Source of the DNA: Deltaproteobacteria bacterium
GTDB lineage: Bacteria; Desulfobacterota; Desulfobaccia; Desulfobaccales; 0-14-0-80-60-11
DNA length: 33,360 bases
Direction: 5' to 3'
Assembly (NCBI GenBank): GCA_003599195.1
Contig: QZIZ01000123.1
Span: 1 to 33,360, forward strand
How positions within the stretch are numbered: position 1 is the first letter of the stretch; the number at the start of each line of letters is the position of its first letter. Shown here piece by piece: positions 22,827-30,673 of the stretch. The notes under the pieces are model-generated. The model saw only the letters and a program-made list of their open reading frames with translations, was not told the origin of the DNA and did not search any database. The translations under genes and the position numbers were made by a program.

Positions 22827-24455
22827 CTATCCCAAGATCGCCTTCAAGTCCTCATCGGGAGTGCTGATGGGCATGATATTAAAGTTCTTCACCAGCACGT
22901 CCAGGACGTTGGGGGTGATGAAGGCAGGCAAGCTGGGCCCCAGGCGGATGTTCTTGATCCCCAGGTAGAGCAGGGTCAGCAGGATGGCCACCGCCTTCTG
23001 CTCATACCAGGAGAGCACCAGGGACAGGGGCAAGTCATTCACCCCCACGCCGAAGGCGTTGGCCAGGGCCACGGCGATCTGCACCGCGGAGTAGGAGTCA
23101 TTGCACTGGCCGATGTCCAGGAGCCGGGGAATGCCGCCGATGTCCCCGAGCTGCTTGTCGAAGAAGCGGAATTTACCGCAGGCCAGGGTGAGGACGATGC
23201 AATCCTGGGGCACCTTCTCCACGAACTCGGTGTAGTAGTTGCGGGTGGGCCTGGCGCCGTCGCAGCCGCCCACCAGGAAGAAGTGGCGGATTTGTTTGTT
23301 TTTCACCGCCTCGATTACCGTCCCGGCCACGGACATCACCGTGCTCCGGGCAAAGCCGGAATTGACGAAGCGGCCGTTGGTGTCTTCCGGGAAACCCGGC
23401 AGGGCCAGGGCCTTGTCGATGACCGCCTTGAAGTTGCGGTCGGAAACATGTTTGATGCCCGGCCAGCCCACCAGGCCGCAGGTGAAGAGATTGTCGGCAT
23501 AGACCTCCGCGGGCCGCTGCAAACAGTTGGTGGTCATGAGAATGGCGCCGGGGAACTGGGCGAACTCCTTGGCCTGGTTCTGCCAGGCCGTGCCGTAGTG
23601 GCCGTAAAAATGGGGATAAGCCTTCAGTTTGGGATAGCCATGGGTGGGCAGCATCTCCCCGTGGGTATAGACGTAGATCCCTTTGCCTTCGCTCTGCTTG
23701 AGGATCTCTTCCAGATCCAGCAGGTCGTGGCCGGAGACCACGATGGCTTTTCCCTTCTTGTGGCCCAGAGGGACCTTGGTGGGCACGGGATCGCCGTAGG
23801 CGCCGGTATTGCCGGCATCCAGCAGCTCCATGGCCCGGAGATTGATTTCGCCGCATTTCAGGCACAACCCCACCATATCGTTGAGGCCCAGGTCGGCGGC
23901 GGCGGTGGCGGCCAGTCCCTCATGAATGAAGGCATAGACCTTGTCGTCCGTCTGCCCCAGGATCTCGGCATGATCGGCGTAAGCGCAGACCCCCTTGATG
24001 CCGAAGAGCAGGGTATGCTTCAATGACAAAATATCCGGGTCCGCCGCGGGATAGGACTTCAGGCCCACGGATTCGGCCTGCGCCGCCATGCCCTCCTTGT
24101 CGGCAGCCGGGGCAAAGGTGGCCGGCCCCGCAGGCCAATCGCCCTTGCCGCCCTTGGCGCGGACCTTACCCTTGAGGTCTTCCCGCAAGTCAACGCTTTT
24201 CCGGATCAGCTTGATGAACCTCTCAGGGTCGAAGTCCACGTTGGTCAGCGTGGAGAAGCATGCTTTGGCAGTGAATTTATTGACCTCCTGGTCGCTGACG
24301 CCTACCTTGCGCCCCTCCTCGGCCACCTGGGACAGTCCCTGAAGGGAATAAATCAAAAGATCTTGCAGAGCCGCCACCTCCGGGTTCTTGCCGCAAACTC
24401 CCTGGACGGTGCAAGCCACGCCCTTTGCCGCTTGCTCACATTGATAACAGAACAT
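22827..24455 (-). CDS. hcp: Hybrid-cluster protein (hydroxylamine reductase)
   Basis: A 542-residue prismane/hybrid-cluster protein. The N-terminal cysteine set CYQCEQAAKGVACTVQGVCG binds a 4Fe-4S cluster in the class I arrangement of strict anaerobes. Later cysteines and glutamates of the hybrid Fe-S-O cluster lie in HGEMLPTHGYP, TTNCLQRP, TCGLVGWPG and GGCDGARP. Hcp reduces hydroxylamine and acts as an NO reductase in nitrosative-stress defence. A GGAGGAAGA-type Shine-Dalgarno precedes the start. An FNR/HcpR-like palindrome lies upstream, and a Crp/Fnr gene is found 5 kb away. Confidence 0.95.
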   Translation of the reverse strand: MFCYQCEQAAKGVACTVQGVCGKNPEVAALQDLLIYSLQGLSQVAEEGRKVGVSDQEVNKFTAKACFSTLTNVDFDPERFIKLIRKSVDLREDLKGKVRAKGGKGDWPAGPATFAPAADKEGMAAQAESVGLKSYPAADPDILSLKHTLLFGIKGVCAYADHAEILGQTDDKVYAFIHEGLAATAAADLGLNDMVGLCLKCGEINLRAMELLDAGNTGAYGDPVPTKVPLGHKKGKAIVVSGHDLLDLEEILKQSEGKGIYVYTHGEMLPTHGYPKLKAYPHFYGHYGTAWQNQAKEFAQFPGAILMTTNCLQRPAEVYADNLFTCGLVGWPGIKHVSDRNFKAVIDKALALPGFPEDTNGRFVNSGFARSTVMSVAGTVIEAVKNKQIRHFFLVGGCDGARPTRNYYTEFVEKVPQDCIVLTLACGKFRFFDKQLGDIGGIPRLLDIGQCNDSYSAVQIAVALANAFGVGVNDLPLSLVLSWYEQKAVAILLTLLYLGIKNIRLGPSLPAFITPNVLDVLVKNFNIMPISTPDEDLKAILG

Positions 24456-24530
24456 ATGGTCTTCCTCCGATTAAGGTAATGAATTGTTAGTGGCGGCCAG
24501 GCTCGCCAAAATTTGCCGTTGCTGGTGAGT

Positions 24531-24573
24531 AATCTAAATCAGGGTGGGACGGGCACCTTTGACTTAAGACAAA
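24531..24573 (-). promoter_or_regulatory. FNR/HcpR-type palindrome and promoter of hcp
   Basis: TTTGACTTAAGACAAA (24558-24573) is a 16-bp palindrome with one mismatched pair and the form TTGAC-N4-(G)ACAA, close to the HcpR/FNR type of site known ahead of hcp in anaerobes (from memory). On the minus strand a possible -10 (TAGATT, complement of 24531-24536) puts the start near 24524 and the palindrome centre at about -41.5, the class II activation distance. The remainder of the 363-bp spacer (24456-24818) is AT-rich with no clear gene. Confidence 0.5.
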
Positions 24574-24818
24574 AACGGAAAAATATATTTTCCGCCATCC
24601 GCACAAACTTAAGTTAAGAGTTGATTTAGTTAGGTAATTCGCTGGGTTAAACGCTTTAATAAAAAGACCGCCCGGTTGCACTAAAAATAAGCATTTATTT
24701 TCACTTGACCAGTCCCCGGGAAATTTGGGTTTAAGAATAGTGATTTATTTTAATTTTCTTCAACAGCCGCTTAAGTTTTTTTTCACGATTCCCGAAAGAG
24801 ATGATAAGCGGAGGGGGC

Positions 24819-25556
24819 ATGATGAGATTCGCCTGGCGGGAAATTTTAATCGGTTTAGCGGTGTTGACGCTCTTTCTGGCGGGGCCTGCCTGGGGAAAAG
24901 AGGCCCCGGATCGGGAGCCGCCGCCGTTTACCGACTACGGAAGTTTTCTGGGGGAATACCAGAGCGCGGGGGCCTTCAAGTTCTATGACAATACCGAGGC
25001 GCTTCTGCGGTTGGCCCAATTTGAGCAGTCTTTGATGCGCTACCGCTTTCTCAAAGGCCAGATTCAAAAGAAGGGGGATTACCGGGGACTGACGGCCATG
25101 GTCGATCTCCGGCTCCGGTTCCTGAAGAAGCAGATGCACCTCCACGACGGGGATATTGCCGCCATTCCCCCGCGTAAAGCTAGGATACCCAAGGCTAAGC
25201 CGCCCGAGGAAAAAAAGAAGGACGCCGCCGACAAACCCAAAACTCCGGGTCCTCCGGATAAGGATAAGGCCAAAGCCGGACCGCCCTTTCCCGGGCAAGC
25301 GCCGGGAACAGTGGTGATTCCAGGCGCGCCGGGAACGGCCGGGACCGCGCCTGCGGCCGTCCCGGGGAAACCCCCGGAGGTGGTGACGACGGATACTCCT
25401 CCCATGACCAAGGAGGAAAAGGCCGCGGAAGCAAAGGAGGCCAAACCGCCCCTGCCGCCAAACTTTTGGGACAGGATGTGGATCCGGGTCAATCCGTGGA
25501 AGAAAGGCGCCGCGCCGCCTCCGGCAGGAGATGCCGCGGGCAAGACGCCGGGGTGA
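24819..25556 (+). CDS. Predicted exported protein with Pro/Lys-rich tail
   Basis: A 245-residue protein. GGAGGGGG precedes ATG 24819, giving a signal peptide (REILIGLAVLTLFLAGPAWG). A helical region (residues 30-105; LRLAQFEQSLMRYRFLKGQI, LRLRFLKKQMHL) is followed by about 120 residues of Pro, Lys, Ala and Gly, probably disordered, and a C-terminal NFWDRMWIRVNPWKKG. No family is recognised. It would be periplasmic, perhaps spanning toward the cell wall, but the role is unknown. Confidence 0.72.
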   Translation: MMRFAWREILIGLAVLTLFLAGPAWGKEAPDREPPPFTDYGSFLGEYQSAGAFKFYDNTEALLRLAQFEQSLMRYRFLKGQIQKKGDYRGLTAMVDLRLRFLKKQMHLHDGDIAAIPPRKARIPKAKPPEEKKKDAADKPKTPGPPDKDKAKAGPPFPGQAPGTVVIPGAPGTAGTAPAAVPGKPPEVVTTDTPPMTKEEKAAEAKEAKPPLPPNFWDRMWIRVNPWKKGAAPPPAGDAAGKTPG

Positions 25557-25569
25557 TAATTTAAAAAAT

Positions 25570-25694
25570 TTCACCACAAAGACACAAAGGACACAGAGTT
25601 ACACAGAGGAAAAAATTTAGGCTGTGGCGCTTTAGCGCCACAGCCTAAAATAATTCTCCGTGAATCTCTGTGTCCTCTGTGTCTCTGTGGTGAA
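25570..25694. repeat. MITE-like inverted-repeat element with perfect core palindrome
   Basis: The ends TTCACCAC (25570-25577) and GTGGTGAA (25687-25694), extended by imperfect repeats of AAGACACAAAGGACACAGAG, enclose a perfect 15-bp palindrome (25616-25630 / 25635-25649, core GGCTGTGGCGC). It lies between two convergent genes and could end transcription from both sides. Confidence 0.8.
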
Positions 25695-25698
25695 GTCT

Positions 25699-26070
25699 TT
25701 ATTCCAGCAGCTCTTTCAAGGCCAGCAGTTCGTTGCGGATAGCCCGCAGCAGGACCAATCCTTCGGGTTCCGGGGGTTTAAGGGGGAGCGGCGCCTGATA
25801 ACCGGGCCCGGCCCCCCGGGCCTGGGTTTTGAGCTGGCGGCGCATGGCCGCCAGAGACAACTTTTCTTCGTCCCGGAGGCGCTTGATTTCGAAGATAAGT
25901 TGGATGTCCGCCACCCGGTAGAGGCGGTGCCGGGAGCTTTTGCGGAACGGCCTCAGAATCTTCCCCTGGGTCTCCCAATAGCGCAGCACGTGGGCCGGCA
26001 CTCCGGTGAGGCGGCTCACCTCGCCGATGGTGTAAAACCTTTTCGGGGATAATTCTTCGGCTGTGTCCAC
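25699..26070 (-). CDS. MerR-family transcriptional regulator
   Basis: A 123-residue protein with the MerR winged helix: FYTIGEVSRLTGVPAHVLRYWE, then HRLYRVADIQLIFEIKRLRD, followed by a dimerisation helix. The C-terminal effector part is short and has no cysteine pair, so a metal sensor is unlikely. The start is GTG 26070, with AGG just upstream; no ATG is available because a TAA stands in frame ahead. The similar short MerR proteins of anaerobes are often placed beside pheS-pheT-ihfA, and pheT is the upstream neighbour on this strand. Confidence 0.85.
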   Translation of the reverse strand: MDTAEELSPKRFYTIGEVSRLTGVPAHVLRYWETQGKILRPFRKSSRHRLYRVADIQLIFEIKRLRDEEKLSLAAMRRQLKTQARGAGPGYQAPLPLKPPEPEGLVLLRAIRNELLALKELLE

Positions 26071-26158
26071 CTTATACCATGGTCCGTTTCAAATTAACCA
26101 AACTATCAAGGTAACATAGCAATAATCTAATTTTTTTAACGGAAAAAGGAAAACGGAG

Positions 26159-26304
26159 CCTTTTGCAAAATGCTTAATCGATCATAATCCCCACTGCGTT
26201 TTCTCTGCGTCCTCTGCGCCTCTGCGAGAAACAAAAAGAGGTTTCTCGCAGAGACGCAGAGAGCGCAGAGAAATGAGACGCAGAGAAATGAATTTTGCAA
26301 AAGG
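26159..26304. repeat. MITE-like inverted-repeat element
   Basis: CCTTTTGCAAAAT (26159-26171) and ATTTTGCAAAAGG (26292-26304) are perfect 13-bp terminal inverted repeats. Inside, GTTTCTCGCAGAG-type arms form a second hairpin (about 26201-26273). No transposase gene. It sits between pheT and the MerR gene. Confidence 0.78.
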
Positions 26305-26326
26305 TTTCGAGAAACGGAGAACGGCA

Positions 26327-28714
26327 TTAACGCAATTCCGCTCCCAATTCCTCTGCCAGGGCCTTCACCAATGCCTCATGATGCCGGTTCACCGCCTCAT
26401 CGGTGAGGGTTTTGTCCGGGTCCCGGTAAGAAAGGCGAAAAGCCAGGCTGCGCTTGTCTCCGGGGATGGGCGCACCGGTGTAGACATCGAAGAGCCGGGC
26501 CTCCACCAGCCAGGGCGCGCCGTGGAAATAAAGTTCCTGGGCCACCCGGGCCGCGGGCACCTCCACCGGAACGATGAGGGCGATGTCCCGGTAGGCCGCG
26601 GGGTAGCGGGGCAGCGGCGTAAAGAGCGGAAAGGGCTCGGCCGCCGCGGCCAGGGTTTGGAAGTTTAATTCAAAGGCCCATAGGGGTCCTTCCAGGTCGA
26701 GTCTTTCGCAAATTTGGGGCGCGATTTGCCCCAAGGCCCCCAATTCCCGGTCCCGGGAATAGACCCGGGCCCCCAGGGCAAAATACCCGGGCGCGCCGTC
26801 GCCCCGGAAACTCACCTCCGGGACCAGCAGCCCTTGCAGCAGGGTTTCCACCATCCCCTTCAGGTCAAAAAAATCCGCGGGGGCCTTGGGGGCCAGCCAG
26901 GGGTTGTCCTCTTTCGCGCCGGAGAGCACCCCGGTGAGCCACTGCTCTTCCCTGGGCTGTTCCGCGCCGGCCACGGGGAGGAAAATCTTCGAGAGTTCAA
27001 AGAGGCGCACGTCCTGCAACTGTTTCAAATGATTGCGGCGCAGGGTTTCGAGCAACCCGGGCGTTAGCGAGGTGCGCATCACCGCCTGCTCTTCGCTTAA
27101 GGGATTGGCCAGGCGCAGCGTCTCCCCGGTTTCCGCCAGCAGGCCTTGCAGCCTTTCCGGTTGGAAAGAGTAATTGATGGCCTCAAAGAAGCCCTGGCCC
27201 AAAAGGAGATGCCGGGCCTGGGCCCGCAGCCGGGGCTCTGCTCCCGGGCGGGGGGTGGCCAGCGTCCCCCGGGGCAGGGTCACCGGCACCTGGTCGAAAC
27301 CGGCCAGGCGGGCGACCTCTTCGATGAGGTCGATTTCCCGCTCCAGGTCCCCCCGGAACGGAGGCACCTGCACCTCCAGGGTGTCGGCATCCCGTTTTAC
27401 CGCCGGCAGATGCAGCCGTTTCAGGAGCCCGTGCATTTCCTCCGGGGGCAGATCCGTCCCCAGGACCGCGTTGGCCCGGGAAGCCCGCAGGGTCAAGCGG
27501 GGCCGGTGGATAGGATTCGGGTAAACGTCCAGGCGTCCGGCCGGGACCCGGCCGCCCCCGAGCTCGGCCATGAGCGATGCTGCCCGCTCCAGGGCATGGA
27601 TGGTCCCTTCCGGGTCCACGCCCCGCTCGAAACGGTAGGAGGCCTCGGTGCCCAAAGACAACCGTTTGGCGGTGCGGCGGATGGTCCCGGGATCGAAATA
27701 GGCGCTTTCAATCAACACCTGCCGGGTGGCCTCCGTTACTTCCGATTCCAGGCCGCCCATGACCCCGGCCAGGGCCACGGGTTTATCCCGGTCGCAGATC
27801 AGCAGCGTCTCCGGGGTCAAAGGCCGTTCCTGGCCGTCCAGGGTGACGAAATGGCTTTCCCCAGGTTGGGGCCGGCGCACCACGATCTCGCCGCCGCGAA
27901 GTTTCTGAAAATCAAAGGCGTGCAAAGGCTGGCCGTATTCCAGGAGCACATAGTTGGTGACGTCCACCAGGTTGTTGATGGCCCTTAAACCCGCCACCTG
28001 CAAACGCCGGCGGAGCCAGAAAGGGGAAGGGCCCACGGTCAGGTCCAGGAGCAGGCGGGCGGCGTACCTGGGACACCCCACTTCGTCCAGGATGGTCACC
28101 TTGGCGAGGGGATGGGCTGGTTCCGCCACCTCGGCGACGACCACCTGCGGGCGGCGCAGGGGTTGGTCCAGCAGCGCGGCCACCTCCCGGGCCAGGCCCA
28201 GGACGCTCAGGCAATCCGGGCGGTTAGGGGTGACGGCCACCTCCAGAACCACGTCCGCCAGGTTCAGGGCCTCGGCAAAATCCCGGCCCAAGGTAAGGTC
28301 CTGGGGGATCTCCATCAGACCCACGTGGTCTTGAGACAGCCCCAGTTCGTCTTCCGCCAGGAGCATGCCCTCCGAGGCCACGCCCCGGAGCTTGGCGGGT
28401 TTTATCTTGTGGCCCCCGGAAACGATAGCGCCCAGAGGGGCAAAGGGATAGAGCTTCCCCGCGGTCAGGTTGGGAGCGCCGCATACCACCCGGTGCGTAG
28501 CCCGGCCGTCCTCCACCTCCGCCAATTGCAGCCGGTCCGCCTGGGGATGCGGCTCCACCTTGGCCACCCGGCCCACCACCACCCCGGAGAAATCGGGGGT
28601 AACCTTTTCCAGGGCCTCAACTTCCAGGCCGGCCAGAGTCAGGCGGTCCGCCAGCTCTTCGGCCGTCACCGTGAGGTCCACAAAATCCTGCAGCCAGTTC
28701 AACGAGAGACGCAT
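26327..28714 (-). CDS. pheT: Phenylalanine-tRNA ligase beta subunit
   Basis: A 795-residue protein of the usual length. Domains in order: N-terminal MRLSLNWLQDFVDL; an EMAP II-like tRNA-binding domain (about 40-150; VEPHPQADRLQLAEV); the B3/B4 editing domain with SYRFERGVDPEG near its end; B5; the catalytic-like core; and a C-terminal anticodon-binding FDX-ACB domain (RYPAAYRDIALIV to the end). It charges tRNA-Phe together with PheS, which is usually encoded directly upstream. Here the upstream gene is a MucR-type regulator, so pheS lies elsewhere. Confidence 0.95.
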   Translation of the reverse strand: MRLSLNWLQDFVDLTVTAEELADRLTLAGLEVEALEKVTPDFSGVVVGRVAKVEPHPQADRLQLAEVEDGRATHRVVCGAPNLTAGKLYPFAPLGAIVSGGHKIKPAKLRGVASEGMLLAEDELGLSQDHVGLMEIPQDLTLGRDFAEALNLADVVLEVAVTPNRPDCLSVLGLAREVAALLDQPLRRPQVVVAEVAEPAHPLAKVTILDEVGCPRYAARLLLDLTVGPSPFWLRRRLQVAGLRAINNLVDVTNYVLLEYGQPLHAFDFQKLRGGEIVVRRPQPGESHFVTLDGQERPLTPETLLICDRDKPVALAGVMGGLESEVTEATRQVLIESAYFDPGTIRRTAKRLSLGTEASYRFERGVDPEGTIHALERAASLMAELGGGRVPAGRLDVYPNPIHRPRLTLRASRANAVLGTDLPPEEMHGLLKRLHLPAVKRDADTLEVQVPPFRGDLEREIDLIEEVARLAGFDQVPVTLPRGTLATPRPGAEPRLRAQARHLLLGQGFFEAINYSFQPERLQGLLAETGETLRLANPLSEEQAVMRTSLTPGLLETLRRNHLKQLQDVRLFELSKIFLPVAGAEQPREEQWLTGVLSGAKEDNPWLAPKAPADFFDLKGMVETLLQGLLVPEVSFRGDGAPGYFALGARVYSRDRELGALGQIAPQICERLDLEGPLWAFELNFQTLAAAAEPFPLFTPLPRYPAAYRDIALIVPVEVPAARVAQELYFHGAPWLVEARLFDVYTGAPIPGDKRSLAFRLSYRDPDKTLTDEAVNRHHEALVKALAEELGAELR

Positions 28715-28842
28715 AATCGTTAAATTTACCTTTATTTACCTCAGAACTCAAGAACGTCTAAAAATAAAGAAGAGGGACTAAACACAGTCCCCCCCCTTGA
28801 AGCCGAAAATTACCGTGGCAGTTTGATAATCAGTCTATTTTC

Positions 28843-29295
28843 TTAAGCGGTTTTGGCCTTGCGCCGGAAACCCCGTTCGCCCAACCCCTTCTCCTTGGCC
28901 AGCTTGCGGCGCTGCTCGGAGTATTCTTTGCAGACCAGGGGGAACTTCTTGGGGTCCAGACCGTATTGGCGATAATATTCAGCCGGGATCAACTTATGGG
29001 CCTTACGTAGATGGGCCTTTAAGGTCCGCATCTTCTTGCCGCATTCCAGGCAGACAACGTATTTCTCTTTGACGATTTCATCCAACGGAATAGAGGGCTT
29101 CTTAACAACTGCCGCTTCTTTGCCCTTCTCTACGGCCCCGGGAAGAGCCTCTGCCAGGGAAATTTCGCCTTCCAAGGAGGATAATAGATTATATATATCT
29201 TTGATTTCTTCCACCAACTCCTTGGGGGTAAGTTCACTCATTGAGGCATGGGAAATTACAATTTGAGCCGTTAATTTTAAAACTTCGGTAGCCAT
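28843..29295 (-). CDS. MucR/Ros family zinc-finger transcriptional regulator
   Basis: A 150-residue protein. The MucR zinc finger has CLECGKKMRTLKAHLRKAH (Cys2-His2 type), followed by LIPAEYYRQYGLDPKKFPLV, which is typical of the family. The basic C-terminus (RRKLAKEKGLGERGFRRK) fits DNA binding. MucR/Ros proteins are mostly repressors of surface, motility or virulence genes in alphaproteobacteria and are common in deltaproteobacteria. The N-terminal part (TPKELVEEIKDIYNLLSSLE) probably oligomerises. A 182-bp AT-rich spacer separates it from the next gene. Confidence 0.88.
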   Translation of the reverse strand: MATEVLKLTAQIVISHASMSELTPKELVEEIKDIYNLLSSLEGEISLAEALPGAVEKGKEAAVVKKPSIPLDEIVKEKYVVCLECGKKMRTLKAHLRKAHKLIPAEYYRQYGLDPKKFPLVCKEYSEQRRKLAKEKGLGERGFRRKAKTA

Positions 29296-29477
29296 AAGAC
29301 TCCTTCCTCTCCTGATATTTTTTTAAAATATTGTGATGAAAATAAAGCAGGCCTTACCCTAACGCATAATTTATATGTAACCATTACTTATCTTGTCAAG
29401 AGATTTTTATAATTTTTTTCACTTCGCGTCTTTTTATTTTCGATTATATGAACGAATGCCATAAACAACCTCTTGCC

Positions 29478-30179
29478 TCACGATTTAGTTCCCTTTGCCA
29501 TACTCTGTAAAAGGGCCGGATCGGTGATAGTAATCTTTCCTTTATCCATCTCTATCGCCCCCATACTCTTAAACCGGGCCAAAGTTCGGGACAAGGTTTC
29601 ACTGATAGTGCCCAGATAAGCGGCCAGGTGAGTTTTGGTGGTAGGCAATGCAAAGGTCAACCCTTCAGCTATACGGCCGTGAGTTTCCTGGCATCTCTCC
29701 AAGAGATACCGGGCCAATCGGGCGGATACTTCCTTGAGGGACACGTCTTCCAGTTGCCTGGTCAGGTGATAGAGCAACCGGCTCATGGTGGCCAGCATAT
29801 TCCGGGCCAGGGCCGGAGAGACCGCCAGGTAATGGAGAAAGGTCTTCTTGGGGAAGAACAGGGTCCGGCAATCTTCCAGGGCCATGGCGGTGGCCGGAAA
29901 GGGGCTGTCGGCAAAGACCACCGCCTCCCCGAAAGTCTCACCCGGCTGCACCAGACGGATGATGTATTCCTTGCCGTCGGGGGAGGTCTTCACCAGCTTA
30001 ACCAACCCGTGCACCAACATAAAAAATCCCTGGGGTTCTTTCCCCTCAAAAAAAATGACCGCCTGGCGGGGAAAGTCTCGGCTGACTGCCAGTTCGGCCA
30101 CGGTCTCCAGGTCGCTCTCCGCCACCCCGGAAAAGAGATAGGCCTCACGCAAGATCTTCTTTTTTTGGGTAATCTCCAT
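29478..30179 (-). CDS. Crp/Fnr-family transcriptional regulator (HcpR-like)
   Basis: A 233-residue regulator: an N-terminal cyclic-nucleotide-type effector domain (residues 15-130; FFMLVHGLVKLVKTSPDG, PGETFGEA), a dimer helix, and a C-terminal winged helix (THLAAYLGTISETLSRTLAR). The recognition helix has E-x-x-S-R as in FNR, which reads TTGA half-sites, rather than the RE-x-x-GR of CRP. There is no N-terminal cysteine cluster, so it is not an oxygen-sensing FNR. An HcpR-like nitrosative-stress role is plausible given hcp and its TTGAC palindrome nearby, but is inferred. I chose ATG 30179 (MEITQKKKILRE); an ATG 15 bp earlier is possible. Confidence 0.85.
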   Translation of the reverse strand: MEITQKKKILREAYLFSGVAESDLETVAELAVSRDFPRQAVIFFEGKEPQGFFMLVHGLVKLVKTSPDGKEYIIRLVQPGETFGEAVVFADSPFPATAMALEDCRTLFFPKKTFLHYLAVSPALARNMLATMSRLLYHLTRQLEDVSLKEVSARLARYLLERCQETHGRIAEGLTFALPTTKTHLAAYLGTISETLSRTLARFKSMGAIEMDKGKITITDPALLQSMAKGTKS

Positions 30180-30303
30180 TATTCGCCACCGCATCCAGGA
30201 TTAAAATTCCCACTAATGTTGCAGTAACCGCAGTATTTGACAAGAGAAATTTAATGATAAAGCCATAAGGCCTGATATCCGGGGTCGATCCCTCGTTGAG
30301 CCC

Positions 30304-30484
30304 TTTAAGAAAGTCCCCCGACTTGTCATTCTGAGGGAGCGGAGCGACCGAAGAATCTCGTTTTTGGCGGCAAGGTTTTTCGTGCGGTGCCGATGATTAC
30401 AAGCAGATTGAAAATCCCGCCAAAAAGACATTCTTCACTTCGCTTCGCTCCGTTCAGAATGACCAAAGAGTGACTTTCGCAGAG
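30304..30484. repeat. MITE-like inverted-repeat element, copy 2
   Basis: Related to the element at 20457: it shares GACTTGTCATTCTGA and AAGAATCTCGT on the left and TCAGAATGAC with ACTTTCGCAGAG on the right. The left end is degenerate (AAGAAAGTCCCC). The interior differs and has its own inverted pair TTTTTGGCGG (30361-30370) and CCGCCAAAAA (30418-30427). The spacers on either side (30180-30303 and 30485-30673) show no other clear feature. Confidence 0.75.
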
Positions 30485-30673
30485 GTTTCTCCTTTGCAGT
30501 TGACGGGGCAGTCGGCGGTTTGATAGATTGCAGTGTCTGTTGACGAAGGATATTTCGAGTAACTCCACCAACTGTAATTCATTCTTATGCCAACTACTTT
30601 TCCGGAAACCGGAAACCGTATTAAAATCGCCGCCGGCCGGGGGCGCTATCTTTATTGCCGAAAGGAGCAAGAC

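Noticed and set aside
23173..23865. Alternative-frame open frames within hcp
   Set aside because: The hcp frame is complete with all cluster ligands; the other frames are arginine- and proline-rich GC shadows.
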